Source: Dimorphilus gyrociliatus (lineage: Eukaryota; Annelida; Polychaeta; Dinophilidae). Taken from it: DNA of 64,000 nt. The stretch lies in NCBI GenBank assembly GCA_904063045.1, contig CAJFCJ010000026.1:722964-786963 (forward strand). The letters run 5' to 3'. Under the pieces are notes generated by a model that was not told the origin of the DNA, made no database searches, and saw only the letters and a list, made by a program, of their open reading frames with translations. Position numbers and translations under genes: made by a program. How positions within the stretch are numbered: position 1 is the stretch's first letter; each line of letters opens with the position of its first letter. Shown one piece after another: positions 1 to 13,719 of this stretch.

Positions 1-300
1 CCTAATAGAATCGTTAACTATGCCCTTATTGCAATGACAATACTAGTATTTATCTTGTTATGCCTTGTTATATTTTTTTTGCATAAATTAGAACTTGTTG
101 GAACTAGATTGTAAAAACATTAAAATAAATTAAATAGAACTTTGAACGATATCAAAGATATAGAAATGATTTCAGTTTAAATCTTACTAAAAATTTCCCA
201 CTTATTAGCAAAAATACATAGATAAGAAGTTGTATATATAGGCGATTTCAAAAAGAAATAACAATTTGAAGATTGCTCTTTTCAAAAAGAAGAAAAAAAG

Positions 301-767
301 ATGAAATTTGCTATATTGGTTCTATTTTTCTTGTCTGTTTCTCTCTTTGCCTTCTCTAAAGGTAGGATTATAATTATATTAATATATTGTATTTTAATTA
401 AGTTTTTTATTTATAAAGGACAAATAACTTGCTTTTCTTGTACTTCTGTTTTAAATCCAAATTGTGGTAATCCGTTTAAACCTGATAATATTTCTACTTG
501 TATAACATATGGAGAATGCTTTAAAACAGTTGGTCAGTTGTCTAATAATATAATTTAACTTTAATTTAATTGTGTTTTTGATTGTTTCTAGCTGGAACAA
601 TTTTTATGAGAGGTTGTTCACCTATTGCCACCTCTAGTGGTTGTACGACAGCCGACTCAGTTGCCGCCTGCTTCTGCAATAAAAACAAATGTAATTCATC
701 CTCAAATCTAAAGCCAATTTTAAAAACTTTTGGAATTGTATTTACGATTTTTGCACTTTTGATATAA
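301..767 (+). CDS. Ly6/uPAR-like small GPI-anchored protein
   Basis: Three exons: 301-361, 419-532 and 592-767, joined across two phase-1 introns of 57 and 59 bases. The spliced product has an N-terminal hydrophobic signal peptide (MKFAILVLFFLSVSLFAFSK), a short Cys-rich body beginning ITCFSC, a terminal cluster CFCNKNKCN and a hydrophobic tail with no charged end. This is the pattern of three-finger Ly6/uPAR proteins that lose the tail to a GPI anchor, so it is expected outside the cell. The fold is inferred from Cys spacing and the closing CN; the ligand is unknown. Three paralogues in the window share the same exon plan. The ATG follows an AT-rich leader and opens the signal peptide. Confidence 0.85.
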
Positions 768-2257
768 ATTGATTTTTATACGAATAAAAACATTTTGAAC
801 ACTATTAATTCATAATTAGTCTAATTTAAAGTTAAATATAAATTATAAGTAAAGAATAAAATGTCTAGTATGTAGAAGGATTGGTTAATAGCGGTTTGTG
901 TTCGTGTGTGTGGGTGTTGTTCTTTAATTTAAGTAAAGAACATTTCTTTAATGAGCGATAACTGAATGATCTAATCCTGTTAATTATAGTCGGGTAAAGT
1001 ATGAAATACTGCATATATTAAAATATAGTTAATACATTAATTTATAATTATAATATGAATAATTTAAATAAAAAAGAAAATTTTATTATTTACTTCGCGG
1101 GAAATTATTAAAAGATTCGCAGCGAATAGAACGTTCCATTCTTTACTATTGTTTTTCTTTTTAAACATTTGAAATAATTTAATGGTTAAAGATGATAAAT
1201 TAACATTTATTAAAACTTCTGATCCGAGTGTATTCCTCTTTAAAAGGATCATAATAGTTTCATTATTGTTTTAGATTATATTATTATTAAACACTTTAAA
1301 AGTCTTTTGTTAATGCCTGAAAGGTAAGCTATTTTTAATCATTGATAATATGTAAAATGTGGTTTTTCGTCTTATTTATCACTGTTCGATAATAATTAAA
1401 TGATAGGGTAAAGAAAATTTTTACAATTTTAATATAACTTTTATACTGTATGACCTATTTGCTGCCTAATGAAGACACTGATCTCCGTTCGGATTGTCAC
1501 GGACGAACATTATACTTCCTTAAATCTTTCTTTTGTTCAAGGGAAGTGGAACATACTAATTTTCAACTATACCAAATGGAACAATTATATGGAAAGAAGA
1601 GGATAAGAAAATGTAATATTTTCAACTCTCAATTAATATTTATATTAATGGGAAGTTGATTTTATACATAAGACATCGATTGATAATTGATAACAATTGT
1701 CTGATAAGTAATAGATAGGAGAACTATTCAAATTTATTTGTGATAAGACGAACCTGACATCATCAAGCAGTTACAACTTATGATTAAAGCCGTTTTTTGC
1801 AATCATACCCTTTTTTGACTGAGACAGTCTAATAGTGTGAAAATAAAAACGCCCCTTATGAGTAAATAATACAGAGGTAACGAGTTATTTAAGGAATTCA
1901 TAGGCCTACTGATATGGATAACAATAATCCAATTGCGTAATTTCCATAGAATTTACTATGAGAAGATAAGATAGATAAAGCATACGTAGGCACAAAAGAT
2001 GATAGAGGGAAAAGAGAATTTATCACGCATACAGCTAGTCAATAAGGTATAATTTATAATTTAAAAACTAACCAATTAATTAAGTGTGTTCATTGTCTAA
2101 ATTAAGATACTGTTAAAAATATGTAAACTTTATAGCATTTGTCAATTTATCAGCAAATATGTACAATCTATTAAATTTTAACTGGCTTATATGATATTTT
2201 CTTTCATTCGTTTCAAAAAGAAGTAGAAGAAAAGAGCATCCCTGCGAAAGAGAGGAT
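768..2257. other. Intergenic, no gene seen
   Basis: AT-rich DNA. The short open frames here (for example near 1450-1659) have no signal peptide, no recognisable motif and no good splice partners. Confidence 0.5.
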
Positions 2258-4098
2258 ATGTTTTATCAAATTCAATTACATCCAATTTTTTTTCTTCTCT
2301 TATTTATAATCAATTATGTACATTGTAACAATGTAAATTTGGCTATAGGCCTTCCTGTTGTAGCATCATCGAGATTCAATGACAGCTTTTTACCCGAATT
2401 TGGAAATGATAATCTAAAAACTAACACTACCACTAATCCTCTGTATGCATTAACAGTGTTAGTTGGTGGTCAGTTTACTTGAAAAATCAATATAATATTA
2501 CTCAAATTTGTATATATCTTAATAAGAAAGCCGATACAAAGTTGGGAAATTTCACTATCAATAGTCAACAATATTTGATGGATGAGATAAACCAGGAAAT
2601 ATGCGTAAAGAGTACAAGTGACTTTAACAAAGAACAACAAACTTCAAGCTTTTATTATCGTTGTTATGAGACAACATGTACAGGTTCTTTTCTAACAATA
2701 ATATCCAATGGTTGTGAGTTGGGATTATCGCATTTTAAAGCTATGGGTACTGTTGTGAAATTATTGGGTTAGTTGAGAAATATTTAAATTATTGCCTATA
2801 ATTATAATAATACTGTATATGTATTTCTTTCGTTAGATTATCAAATTATAAATTCAATTGAGACAAAGTCGTTTAATGGTACAAAGAATGTCAATGTATT
2901 ATTCGATAATCTGTATAGTACTTACCTCCAAGAAAAATGGTTTATCAGATTGGATTTTCAAAATCCAATTACAATTAGGGCACTTTTCGTTGACGTTGTA
3001 CAGACTGAAGGTAAATGTGTACTTTATGTAGATATATAGTTATTTTTGTCATTGAAACCATCTAACCTATATCTTTTTAGATGAAATGGTTTTTGAAAAT
3101 TTCTACGTTTCTGTCAATTGGATTCCAGTTTCAGAATTGAATTCCAACCAGGATTATTGCGTCAAAAAATATACTGCTCCAATTGTAGACGTTGGATATT
3201 TTACTTATATATTCAATTGTATTCCAGCAAGGTCTGGAAAATATTTGTTTATGGGAAAAGATACTGATTTCTTGGAAGATAATATTACAATAGCAAATCT
3301 AAAGATATTTGGTAAAATTCTAAATGATGATAATCATGAATACGAATCGTTGAAAGAGAACATATCATCAATTTTAAGTAGCGGTGTAGGTTATAAGAAT
3401 GGACTTACAGATAATTTCTATTCATTTCAACAAAATCATTTATCTCTTTTAAAAAACCGAGAATTTACAATTTCACTCAAGTCCATGTTACAAATTGATT
3501 ATATTTGTTTAACGTTTTTTGTCAAGAAAACAATTATTCCTGGTATATTCTCCATTCAACTCTCATCTAATACTAATTTGACAATGAAAATTTTAAATTC
3601 CGTCTTAGGACAAACAGCTTGTAAATCACTAAAAACTAATTCAAAAATTAATACAATAATTATTAAATTAATAAATACTAAAGCTAAAATAACTGAAGTT
3701 GATTTATTCTATAGTAGAATAAGATATGGTTTGTTAAAAAGATTTTTTTTAATTAGTGATTGTTTGTCATTTTTTATTTTTTAATTATAGAATTGTTCGA
3801 TGGTTCTTCAAAGGATTGTTTAAGACAATATGACATATTTGCGACCATTTCATTGGCAAATACGTATAATAAATTTGGAATAATAACAAAAGATGACAAA
3901 CTAGATTTATTAGATATTTTGATGTTAGCATACGCAGATCAAAATTTATATAAAGTTAGTAATTTTAATGGTCAAACGTTTAAAAATGGTAGACAAATAT
4001 ATTGGTTCAAATGCTCGTTTACGTCTAATAGAATTCAAATATACTCTTTAAAAAACAATCTAAAAGATATTAAATTACAAACTTTAGCCATATTTTGA
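2258..4098 (+). pseudogene. F5/8 type C-like secreted protein, frameshifted in exon 1
   Basis: Exons 2258-2767, 2837-3010, 3081-3728 and 3791-4098, all phase-1 introns. It starts with a signal peptide ending near YVHC and the typical F5/8C opening NLAIGLPVVASS. The conserved block WWSVYLKNQYNITQIC is present at 2464 onward, but in a different frame from the start codon: the opening frame hits a stop at 2480, while the WW frame is closed upstream by a stop near 2434. One indel between about 2437 and 2463 would explain this, and no intron of usable length fits. Downstream exons are intact to the stop at 4098 and match the paralogues at 8206 and 20366. It is either a young pseudogene or an assembly/sequencing error. 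Expected product: an extracellular multi-module galactose-binding-fold protein. Confidence 0.7.
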
Positions 4099-4922
4099 CG
4101 TAAAAACCAGATGTTGTTTATTTTCCATTTTTTATTACTAATACATAGAATGAATCATCGAAACAGTAGTTATTACGAAAGTTTGCGCAACTCCAGGCAG
4201 TTGGTTATATCATTAAGCAACTTCCTAATCGTATACTATATGAGATTTTAAGCTTACTATGCAAAATTTTTACTTGGTGAAATTGGCAACAATTTTAATA
4301 GTTTTGTTTTTCTTGTTTGTCACGTTGTCCCTTCCAAGGACTGTTAAATTAGTTTAATAAAATCAAACTGTTCAGAGTTTGTCAGACAGCGATAAAAGTT
4401 TATACTAACAGTACATCAGATATCAATACTACAATATTTCTGCAAATTTTAAATTAAAAGAAAACATGTTTTGCAAACATAAACAGATAGTAGTGCCATC
4501 TATAGCAAGACGTAATCATTACTTTATTATTATTATTATTATTATTTTCTTTTTTGAAGTAGCAACTTCAGTAAGTTTAGTTTGTCCTTTTCAATCAATA
4601 TAAAAACATAAACCATAGGCCTATGGATCATAAATTATGAAAGTTGACAAGAACACTAGTTTATTTCATGTCGTATTTTTCTGTTGTAACTATATGGGAA
4701 TTTTCAAAGTTATGAATTAATTATGAAAAGGTTGCTACGTGTTCATTTGTAAATGTATACAGTCTATTTACATATTTGGGATAATATATATATATAGTAT
4801 AATCATTCATTGATAAATAAATATCTGGAGAAGATCTATAGAAAGTTTTCATTTACCCTTAAGCAGTATTAGTTGTGTTTTTTTTAAATACTTTTTTCTT
4901 TTGCAGTTATTTAACTGATGCA
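4099..4922. other. Intergenic, AT-rich
   Basis: No gene seen. It holds a short TTA microsatellite near 4525-4548 and a GTGCCATCTATAG word at about 4493. Confidence 0.5.
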
Positions 4923-5425
4923 ATGAGACAAACTAGTATTTTGATCTTGATTGTTGCTTTCCTATCATCATCTATAAAAGGTAAAAGATAAAAAGTATAT
5001 GAATAATTGTAATATGTTTTCTTTCTTTTATTAGGTGATATTACCTGTTATGAATGTTCAAATCTATCAAATAATAACTGCGGTTTAAAGTTTCAAGGAG
5101 ACGCCGCAATAAGAACTTGTAAAGCTAAGGAAGCTTGCGAAAAGAGAGTTGGTAAGTTATAGACTATGTTTATAGAGTATTTTGATATTTGAACACTTTT
5201 TTTTTTTTTTTTTTAAATATCGACGCTATTCCAGTTGGAAGTACCGTTTCTAGAGGATGTTGGTCAGGTACCTCTGTTAAATCTGAATGCGTCACTTCGT
5301 CGGGTGTTACAGTTTGTTATTGTAAAACGAATACCTGTAATTCAACGTCAATTTTAAAACCTACTTGTGCAATTTTCTTATCATTTCTATCACTAATGAC
5401 AATATTTTTTTTGTATATTAACTAA
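4923..5425 (+). CDS. Ly6/uPAR-like small GPI-anchored protein
   Basis: Exons 4923-4980, 5035-5151 and 5235-5425; both introns phase 1. A signal peptide (MRQTSILILIVAFLSS) is followed by a DITCYEC opening, a central Cys set, the closing CYCKTNTCN cluster and a hydrophobic C-terminal tail, as expected for a GPI-anchored three-finger protein. The exon borders fall at the same places as in the copy at 301: after the signal peptide, and mid-domain after an ...RVG/TVG-type junction. It is therefore a tandem paralogue, separated by the F5/8C gene. The second intron ends in a long T run before CCAG. Function beyond extracellular binding is unknown. Confidence 0.85.
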
Positions 5426-8205
5426 GCACGTTAGTTGAATTAGTTGTTTAGTTTGTCGTAATCTGTATTTTATCTTTTAGTGGTTCGTATATTACATCTT
5501 GTGTGAATTATTTAACTTAGTAAATTACAAACTTAGTCAAATAAATGAGATAACTTTTATGAAAAGGAAAAAAATGACAGTACTATAGTCAGGAATAATA
5601 AGGAAACTGAAATATTTATATAATCGATCTTGTCTATGGCAAACAAAGTTTGTCAAGAAGTATTGTTTGCCATATCAATTTATCAAATAGATTTATTTTT
5701 GTCAAGTTTTATTTCCCTGATAGACGTTTGAATAGAGGAGTAAATGGCAAACTTAATAGAACCCTTCAATACTGTTAATAAATTATAGAATGATTTATAG
5801 TTATAGTCAAATGTTAGATCTAGAATTTTAAGTATTAATCAAGATAAAGGTGTTATGCATTAATGTTAAATAAATTAAATAGTTTGTCTTTCTTATCAAT
5901 AACTTTTCCCTCCCTCTCTTATTTCTATTAATATTGAATTCTACTAGTCGATTGCTTATGCCGAAGCATCAATTTTCAAACCAATTTCTATTTTTTAAAG
6001 ATTGACAGGGATCGTCTCCAAATATTCAATTATTGTAAACAGATCCATAGTGGATGGGAAAAGAAAAACAAAAGAAAGATAAATGTTTGACATTGAACGA
6101 ATTACTATAATAAAAAAAAATTGTTTTCATCTCTTCTTTTTGATATTCCGAAAAAGAAAGTGGTACATCAATAACAGTTTTTATTTATCTCTCTTATTTG
6201 AATTAATATTGTTGTTTTTTATATTTTCAACATATATATATATATATATAAAGTTATTTAAATAATGCGACTAATCGAACAACTACTGTATTATAAAATA
6301 TTCAAGAGCGTTGAAATATTGCGATTAATTAATACAATTTTACTCTAGAATGTATATATTCTATTAAATTTAACTCTATAATCGCTATTCTCAATATGTA
6401 ATATATACGTATAGGCATATAAACAAATGAAATATGTCATCAAAGTTAAAAGCCTTAAGCTCCCATTGTAAAAAACTGTTTATGTATCGCCATCTATCGG
6501 TATAAATTCAAAATAAAATAAACTTTCAAGTTTATATTTTTAAATTAAACGCCGTATCATCGTCACTTTATCTTTATCATCTTAAACGCTTATCTTTGAA
6601 TGGTTTAGAGCGCATAGAGTGTTTGTCGTAATATTTTTTAAACTTCTGAAGAAGATGTTGTTGACTATGCCATTTCAACAATTGAATTTAATATCTTTCT
6701 TCTAAACCAACAAAATAAGAAACCATTTATAAACCAATAACTTACCGAGTGTTTTTGAGTTATCAAGATATTCATTGTTGATATTTATCTATCTCTTAAT
6801 ATCGCTCCATTATAATTCTTTAAATCCAAAATATTTCTTTCTTATATTCCAAAAAAATCTAAATTGCTATTCCATTTAAAATCGTTATTTTTGTAATCTA
6901 TGATAAAACGAAACTATCGTAAATAAACCAAAATTTCCTCAATTCTAGGAATTTATTAATTAGTAACAAGGACTGTCCTTGATAAAAAATCTTTTGACAT
7001 TGATTTAATGTTATTATTAATTATTACAAAATAACTACTGATTTCTTTATCTAAGGCATTTTTTTTAGACCTACATACAAGAAATCTCTTTCTATATTCA
7101 ATGTCTCTATAAAAAACATAAAAAACTTAACGTTAGAAGGATGATGAAGAGAATGTTCTTTCTATAGAACGTTTGATTGAAGAGAATGTTCTTTCTATAG
7201 AACGTTTGATTGAATAGAACGTCCTAAGTGAGTGATAATTTAATAATTAAACTTTTTGTTGTATAAGAAAACAAACAAACAAATAAACAAGTAAAAGTTT
7301 GAAAATATAAAAATAAGAGGAAAAAAACTTGTTCGAAAAACAACAAAAAAAAAGCAAAAGACAACTAGTTTGAATAAATCTATAGAAATTCAGATAAGCT
7401 TTTTATTATCGCCCAACTCATAATTAAATCTATTGACATGCATGTAAATAATAGTTATAGACTTTTTTTTATCAATATAAAGAATAAGTACAAGTACGAC
7501 TGGCAAATATTTTGGAACAATTTTTTAAAGGAAGAACGTAGTTCTTTTAAATAGAATTAAAAAATAATAAAGAATATTTAAGGAATATTAATAAATTCGA
7601 TAAAATAATGAATGGATTATGGATTAATTCGTTTTTTAACATTCTTTTTTTTTTTAAGGGATAATTCTGAAAAGATTTGAAAGAAGAAAGTTGAAAAGTG
7701 GCTTGTGCTGCTAGTTTTAGGTATTTGAGCTGGTCTTTGATTTTTCCCTTATTGAACATTTATGGTACTATAAACAAGGAGTATTTGGAAATATTTAAAT
7801 AAGAATAATAATAAACAGTGTGAATATTTCGATTTTCTATTAAGAGATACCATTTTCATTAAAGAAATGCGAATAAAACACGAAAGAAAAATATTAAAAA
7901 TGGCTGAAGAGAATGAAAAATTGAAGGATTATTATTTATATATTTATATAGGTTAGTGTAAGAATTGGATAAACAATTTTATTATGTTATTGTCAAACAA
8001 GCAATGATTGTTTGTCGGCAGAAACGCTGGCTACTCTATAGCAATGAATGAACAATAAAATATTGTACAATATATTGACATATATGATATTTTCTTTATC
8101 ATCGAATAATAAAAATATATATATTGTCGATCTATTGATATTATTGACAAAGAATGTTACATTTAAAGAAAAATTTGATTCATTCTACGTCGGTTACAAG
8201 CAAAT
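5426..8205. other. Long intergenic stretch, AT-rich
   Basis: No gene supported. The open frames at 6083-6265 (+) and 7547-7759 (-) are low-complexity and lack motifs. Contents noted: a CGCCATCTATC word at 6488, a TA run near 6235 and a 33-base tandem repeat at 7148-7213. Confidence 0.5.
7148..7213. repeat. Two-copy 33-base tandem repeat
   Basis: Two identical 33-base units lie head to tail (7148-7180 and 7181-7213). Each contains GTTCTTTCTATAGAAC, whose ends (GTTC..GAAC) are complementary, so each unit could fold. A partial third unit (ATAGAACGT) follows. Confidence 0.85.
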
Positions 8206-10221
8206 ATGAATGTATTGTTTTTTATTACACTCCTGGTAGTGTCCTGTACTTGTATGATTTTAGAAAATGAAAACATTGCCAGGGGTCGATTATCGTATCA
8301 AAGTATGGAAAAAGATCAAACTAATAGAGCAACTCAAGCCAATTATCTACTACCAAATGGGCTAACAGAAACTTATAATAATCTAAGAGCTAATCAACTT
8401 GACTGGTGGTCAATTGATTTGGGTCATAAATACAATATAGAAGAGATATGCATGTGGAATTGTAAAGGACAATGTAAAGAATTTCTTTTACCTAAATTGA
8501 AAGTTTTGAATTCAAACAGTTTGCTTTATTCTTTTCAGCTTACAGTAAAGATTTTAAAGTGTTTGCTGGGGAATTTCCAGACGACGAACAGTCTACCTGT
8601 ATAGATGGAAATTTTGAAGTAATTTATGAGGCTACATTCAGCCCCGTCAGTTACAAGTGTAAAACCTGTAGCTGTACAGGTTCCTACGTTTCAATAAAAA
8701 CTAAGGGACACGTATTCAGATTTTCTGCCTGTGATATTAAAATAAAGGGAACTATTGTTCAAAATTCAGGTAAAGAATTTTTAGGGATGACGTCAATATT
8801 TGAAATATATAACACTAATTCTTTTCATAGAGAATGAAATTTTCAACTTGTCATCGTCGAATTTTTATTATGGACAATATATAAATTCTCCACAACCATC
8901 TGCTCTTCAAGATTTGAATTTTGCAACTTATATTGAAACTTTTTACCATAATCCTTCCCTAATAAAACCTTTTATTAGACTAGATTTACTGGCAACTCGA
9001 CAAGTTCAAACGATTATCATACAAACATACAAATCAACTGGTAAGAAAAAGAAACTTAAATATCTTAATAGCTGTAATAGTTTGTATTTATTAAAAAAAA
9101 GTATTTTTAAATAGGTAGATACATGTTTCAAGATGTAAGGATAACTATTTTCAAAGTTCCTGAAACTTTCCAATCTCCTCCACAGTCTAGTATGATAGCT
9201 CATATACGTGATTCTTCATCAGATAATTACAACTATTATCCAACCTATGTTGGTTATTCACCTCAATACATATCCGGCAGATTTGTTCTTATTAAAGCAG
9301 AAACTGGTGGCAATCCTATTATGACTTTGAGAATATCTCATTTATCTATACATGTAAAGAAACTAAACGATACCAATATCAATAGTAAATGCATTGAAAA
9401 AAAGAATCAATTTATCTCTGTTCATAAGGATAATATCCAATTAACAAATATATTAAACGATGGAATATATTTTAGCGATGGAACTACAGATAATATTGCA
9501 TTTGGGCCAAGTCAACCTATTTCTATAACAACACAGACGATCTTTTCAAATACTATTTGTTTAACGAGTAAAACATTTTATCTTTTTATAGATAAGCTTT
9601 CTGTTTTTAAATTTAAATCAGGCTTATCATTATTTTTCTTCAGTTTTTGCAAGTGGTATTGAAAGGGCTAATGGCGTAGGTGTTCGTTTATTGAAGGACG
9701 ATATAAACGTACATAACTACAATGTCAATACAGAATTTCGTTACCAACAAACTGTATGCGAGAATTTCTCAATTAAATCGATAAATAAGATAATAATATT
9801 TGGAACACATAATTACAAACTAAGCGAAGTGGACATATATATCTGTAACATTAATAGTGTACCTAGTAAGTTCTTAAATATCTTCCCCCCTCTATAGGCT
9901 TTATTTCTTGTATTTATAGTTCCGATAGAAAGTTTCCTTAATAATTGTCAAACATCTCTTCAAGATCAACTTATTGTACCAAATTCTATTGCTAATACAA
10001 TATCTGCTGGAATTGGATTTGGTGGATTTAATTTAAGTATTGAATATTTTAAAGTATTTGGAAAAGTTAACAATCAAATGTTTAAAGAATGTAAAATGAT
10101 TGATCGAATGATTGTTGTAAATACAAATGTCTTTTTCTACGATTGCAATTTACCTACTCATACTATTTATGCTTATATTTTTAATCCTATTATGAAGATA
10201 ACAAGTATTCTAGTATTATAA
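8206..10221 (+). CDS. Multi-module F5/8 type C-like secreted protein
   Basis: Exons 8206-8461, 8539-8769, 8831-9040, 9115-9567, 9644-9865 and 9920-10221, joined by phase-1 introns of about 54-77 bases. A signal peptide (MNVLFFITLLVVSCTC) precedes an F5/8C-like module with NIARG near its start, DWWSIDLGHKYNIEEIC, and a Cys-rich end (CKTCSCTGSYVSI). Two further, more diverged modules follow, with conserved pieces such as PFIRLDL, KYIEKK-like basic turns and YKLSEVDIYIC. F5/8C (discoidin) domains bind glycans or lipids outside the cell; no transmembrane segment is visible, so it is probably secreted. It is the intact paralogue of the frameshifted gene at 2258 and of the gene at 20366. The ligand is unknown. 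Confidence 0.8.
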
Positions 10222-10560
10222 ATGATTCTGATTGTTTATATTTTAATGATTAATTGCACAATTGAATTGGAAAATATTGAAAAATTAATCAAATAAATAT
10301 ATTGGCCGTAGTAAATATTGTATGGAATTTTAGCACATAATTTGTTTGACAACTTACGATTTACCATACCTACTATATTGAATGGAAATTGTGTAAAATC
10401 GTATTTCAAGACGTAAGTTATAGATTTCTTATACAAACAAAACAAAAACATTTGTAAAATATAAATATAAAATCTTAATTATTGATTAATTAATATTTCA
10501 ATCCGTTTAAATACAATAAAAAAGGGAAAATACGAGTTTAATACGATAATAGATTTTTAA
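10222..10560. other. Intergenic after F5/8C gene
   Basis: AT-rich sequence that passes into the repeat-rich region; no gene seen. Confidence 0.4.
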
Positions 10561-11760
10561 CTTTGAGCTAGAGCAGATAAAAAAAATAGGAAGCAAGAAC
10601 GGCAAGGAGATTAAGCATAGGTTTGAGAACGGGTACGGACTGACAGTGGAACGATCACAACGCAGCGAAATGAACACGAGCTGAGGTCTCTCCAGAATGG
10701 GAAAATGTAATTAGCAGGAATTGGCGACATCAGAGTTTTATCTGCGAGTCAGAGACAAGAGCCAACCTCAAAGAACACTTAGGAGTAAAATAAAGAAGAA
10801 AAAGCAGCCAGCACAATAGTTAAAGATACGGATTCGATAACCGATGGTATTGAGGAAGACGGCGGACTACTAAAAAGGTCCTAACAGACAAGTTGAACAC
10901 CAAGGAAATCCGCCAGCGGGAAGATATTGGTGGGCAAACAGCCCACACGACACCCCACGGCCTTGATGAAGTCCATGACAAGATGAGAAGGTCGTCGAGT
11001 GATGAGGAAATCACCCCTAAAGGCAACAGATAGGAGGTAATGGCTTTGAGCCACAAAAAACGATCGAGCAATTGATGAAAGCACAACGTGAAGGAATCAT
11101 GGGTGAGTGTGAAAGGATGATACATAAATGAAAATTTTGAGCACAGTCAAGGCGAGATGTAGGCGAGGTTCACTGATTCCCTAAAACTATCCAACGTGGC
11201 GTAGTAAGGAAGAATGAAATGGAGCCTCTACTAGCGAAGATGGGTAAAGATGCGCGACATCTCCGCTCTGGAACGAGGGAAGTCGAGCATAAGAGTCGGA
11301 AAAAGTCGGAAGAGTTCTGATAGAGGCTAAATCGCTAATTTGGTGAAGAGGAGGCAAGACGTGAAGCCGGAAAAGTTAGTAGTTAACGAAACTTATCTCC
11401 CACCAGCGTCGGGGGAGAGCACAACAAACGTTACACTAATTGCCCTACCATCTCGTGGAGAACAAGCCAAAGAGCCAACGTCTGGTAGAGGAATACGACA
11501 TTGACGATCGGGACAAGCTCGACCTACTGCTCGCTCAGCTGGGACCGAATGTTAGGCGCGAAATGGAGAAATACCAAGATGAACTTCTTGAGGAGTACAG
11601 GAACGCACTTTGGTGTCTCCATCGCTAATATGTGAAAATAAAACACAACGCAGCTGGCGCGGTGGCGAGACTCCGACAGATCGACACCGTAAAGGAGAAT
11701 GACTACGAAGGCAAGAAAAGATTGGCGCTGTTAATGAGAGAGAAATCCAATTGGAGTTAG
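10560..11760. repeat. GC-richer island, probable decayed mobile element
   Basis: Base composition differs sharply from the AT-rich surroundings. It holds short open frames, the best being 11440-11628 (+), a charged helical peptide containing DDRDKLDLLLAQLGPN. No full-length frame, splice model or terminal repeats could be established. The composition and the neighbouring transposase remnants suggest an old inserted element, possibly a gag-like fragment; I do not recognise the family. Confidence 0.4.
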
Positions 11761-11939
11761 GCCTATACGAAAATTGCCGTACTCAACTTTGTTTTTGTGA
11801 GGGAAACTCTAAATAAATTACAGGCGGTACGAAGCGTTCTTTATTAGAATATGCTAGACTCCAAGAAAGAAAAGAGTTAGCAACTGCCAACTAAATAAAG
11901 AAAAATTTAGGCCTAAAGATCACAAAAAGAACGATATAT

Positions 11940-12152
11940 ATTAACCCCATTGAGAATTTATACAGTTATTTGAAACAAAAAGTGTACGAAATTGGTAAGC
12001 CCCACACGCGTAATCATTTATGAGACAAAATACAAGAAGAAAAAATACATATTAACAATAGAGATTTTATAAAACACCTGTAAGAGGGAATAAGAGAAGA
12101 GCTTGGCAAATTATTGTCAACAAAGCCAATCAGATTGATTATTAACTTTTAG
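11940..12152 (+). pseudogene. Tc1-like transposase C-terminal remnant
   Basis: Frame 11940-12152 reads INPIENLYSYLKQKVYE followed by a conserved-looking tail and is broken by two in-frame stops. NPIEN-(W/Y)-x2-LK is the hallmark around the last catalytic acid of Tc1-type DD34E transposases. Only the C-terminal part is recognisable, so this is a dead fragment. It lies at the edge of the GC-richer island. Confidence 0.75.
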
Positions 12153-13657
12153 ACTAAAACAAAAAATAGAAACTTAAAACAAAGACAAACTAATTAATTA
12201 AGATAATATGGATATTTTTGGCAAAATATTTTTTTTCCCAGCAAACCGAATCCATTTTTCAATTTATCTACTTTAAGAAATATCTTTAAAAAAATAAAAA
12301 ATTTACGTAGATGGACGAAATCTAGAACAATTCAAGAATAATCTAATCTGTTTTGAAATTATATCAATCGTGTAAGATGTTATTGTGTTTATTATATTTG
12401 TAATAGTTGATTATCAACTATATTCTCAATAAATAAAATCTCTTTTTCAAAAACGAAAATCCGCCAAAGAATAAACCGACCAATCAACAAATGAAATTAA
12501 ATAATTTTCAACCAATCAGCAGCTTGTCTTAAAGATTGGCCGACAAATGGTTCTCAAAAAGAATATCACATATTTTCAGCTTAGAATATTTTAATACTTT
12601 AAAAATTTGCATTTGATAAATATAAAAATATTAATATATAAAAATAGGAATTTAATTTTCTTTACTTTTTCCGTTACCAGTTATTATAATTATTTTACTT
12701 GTAAGAATTTTTCGAAGAACAAAATCGAACTAAAATTGCTATATTCATTCGAAAATAGAATAAAGAGGCCTAAATCATTAAGTTAGACTTTTAGCTTGTT
12801 TAGCTGTTAGAATTCTAAAGGAAATTATTCAATACTGTAGAACAATAAACGAAATTAGATAAGTATTTGGAGACTATTCCATTTTTTTAAATCATGTTTT
12901 TTATTGTTTGGAAAAGATTTCCGCTGATCGATAAGAATAAATAACATAAAAAGAATAATTAACATAATAGCATTGATATAGTTTAAGTATTGAGATAGAT
13001 ATTATTAATATAGAAAGAGCAAAAGCTGCTTATAAATTTCAAGTTAACAGTCATCTACGCAAACCCTGCAATGTTAAATTCGACAAACTAGATACTATTA
13101 GTATTTAATCAAAATGCTTCAGGAAAGTTTAAATGATTGATGATCAGTTTATTTAGATGACTATTATCACGTGACTGAACTGTATTTTTGAAACTCTGCG
13201 GGAATAGGTATACATTTTTTTTATCAAGTAGAAATTATATCATTGAAGCTAGGGAATATCAATGTTCGTTTTTATTCTTACTTTACGCTTAGTTTACAGA
13301 AAATTACAATCACGCAATAATAACATAATGGTTCAATTTATTATCTTACTTATGTTGTTTCCAATCGATATTAAAATTACTGGTCGATATCTCTTAATTC
13401 GACTGATTGAAAACTATGAAATCAATTGAGGAAAATGCTTGCTTTACGGATGATATTTATACTTAAAAAAGAACATTGAAAATTTAGATAAGAACGATTA
13501 TGCTTAAAATAAACACAAGCTTATATTTTCTCAATAATATCATGGAGTTTATCATAAAGACAAAATGATCGATAATATTCACTTTTCTCCGCTGTAAACA
13601 CCAAGCCCTTATTGGCAAAATTCTATTTTCATAACAAGTACAATTTTACCTTTAATT
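12153..13657. other. Repeat-rich AT DNA
   Basis: No gene seen. The part at about 12460-12760 has CCAATCA words and a TTACCAGTTAT block that reappear, diverged, at about 14440-14960. Confidence 0.45.
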
Positions 13658-13719
13658 ATGCTTTATTCTTTTAAACTAATTAAACAGTTTTCACTTCTGA
13701 TAATTTATCCTTTTAAAGT

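Noticed and set aside
1450-1659. Open frame on the plus strand
   Set aside because: No signal peptide, motif or plausible exon borders; expected by chance.
10820-11125. Minus-strand frames in the GC-richer island
   Set aside because: Overlapping frames on the same strand with no motif; explained by higher GC content having fewer stops.
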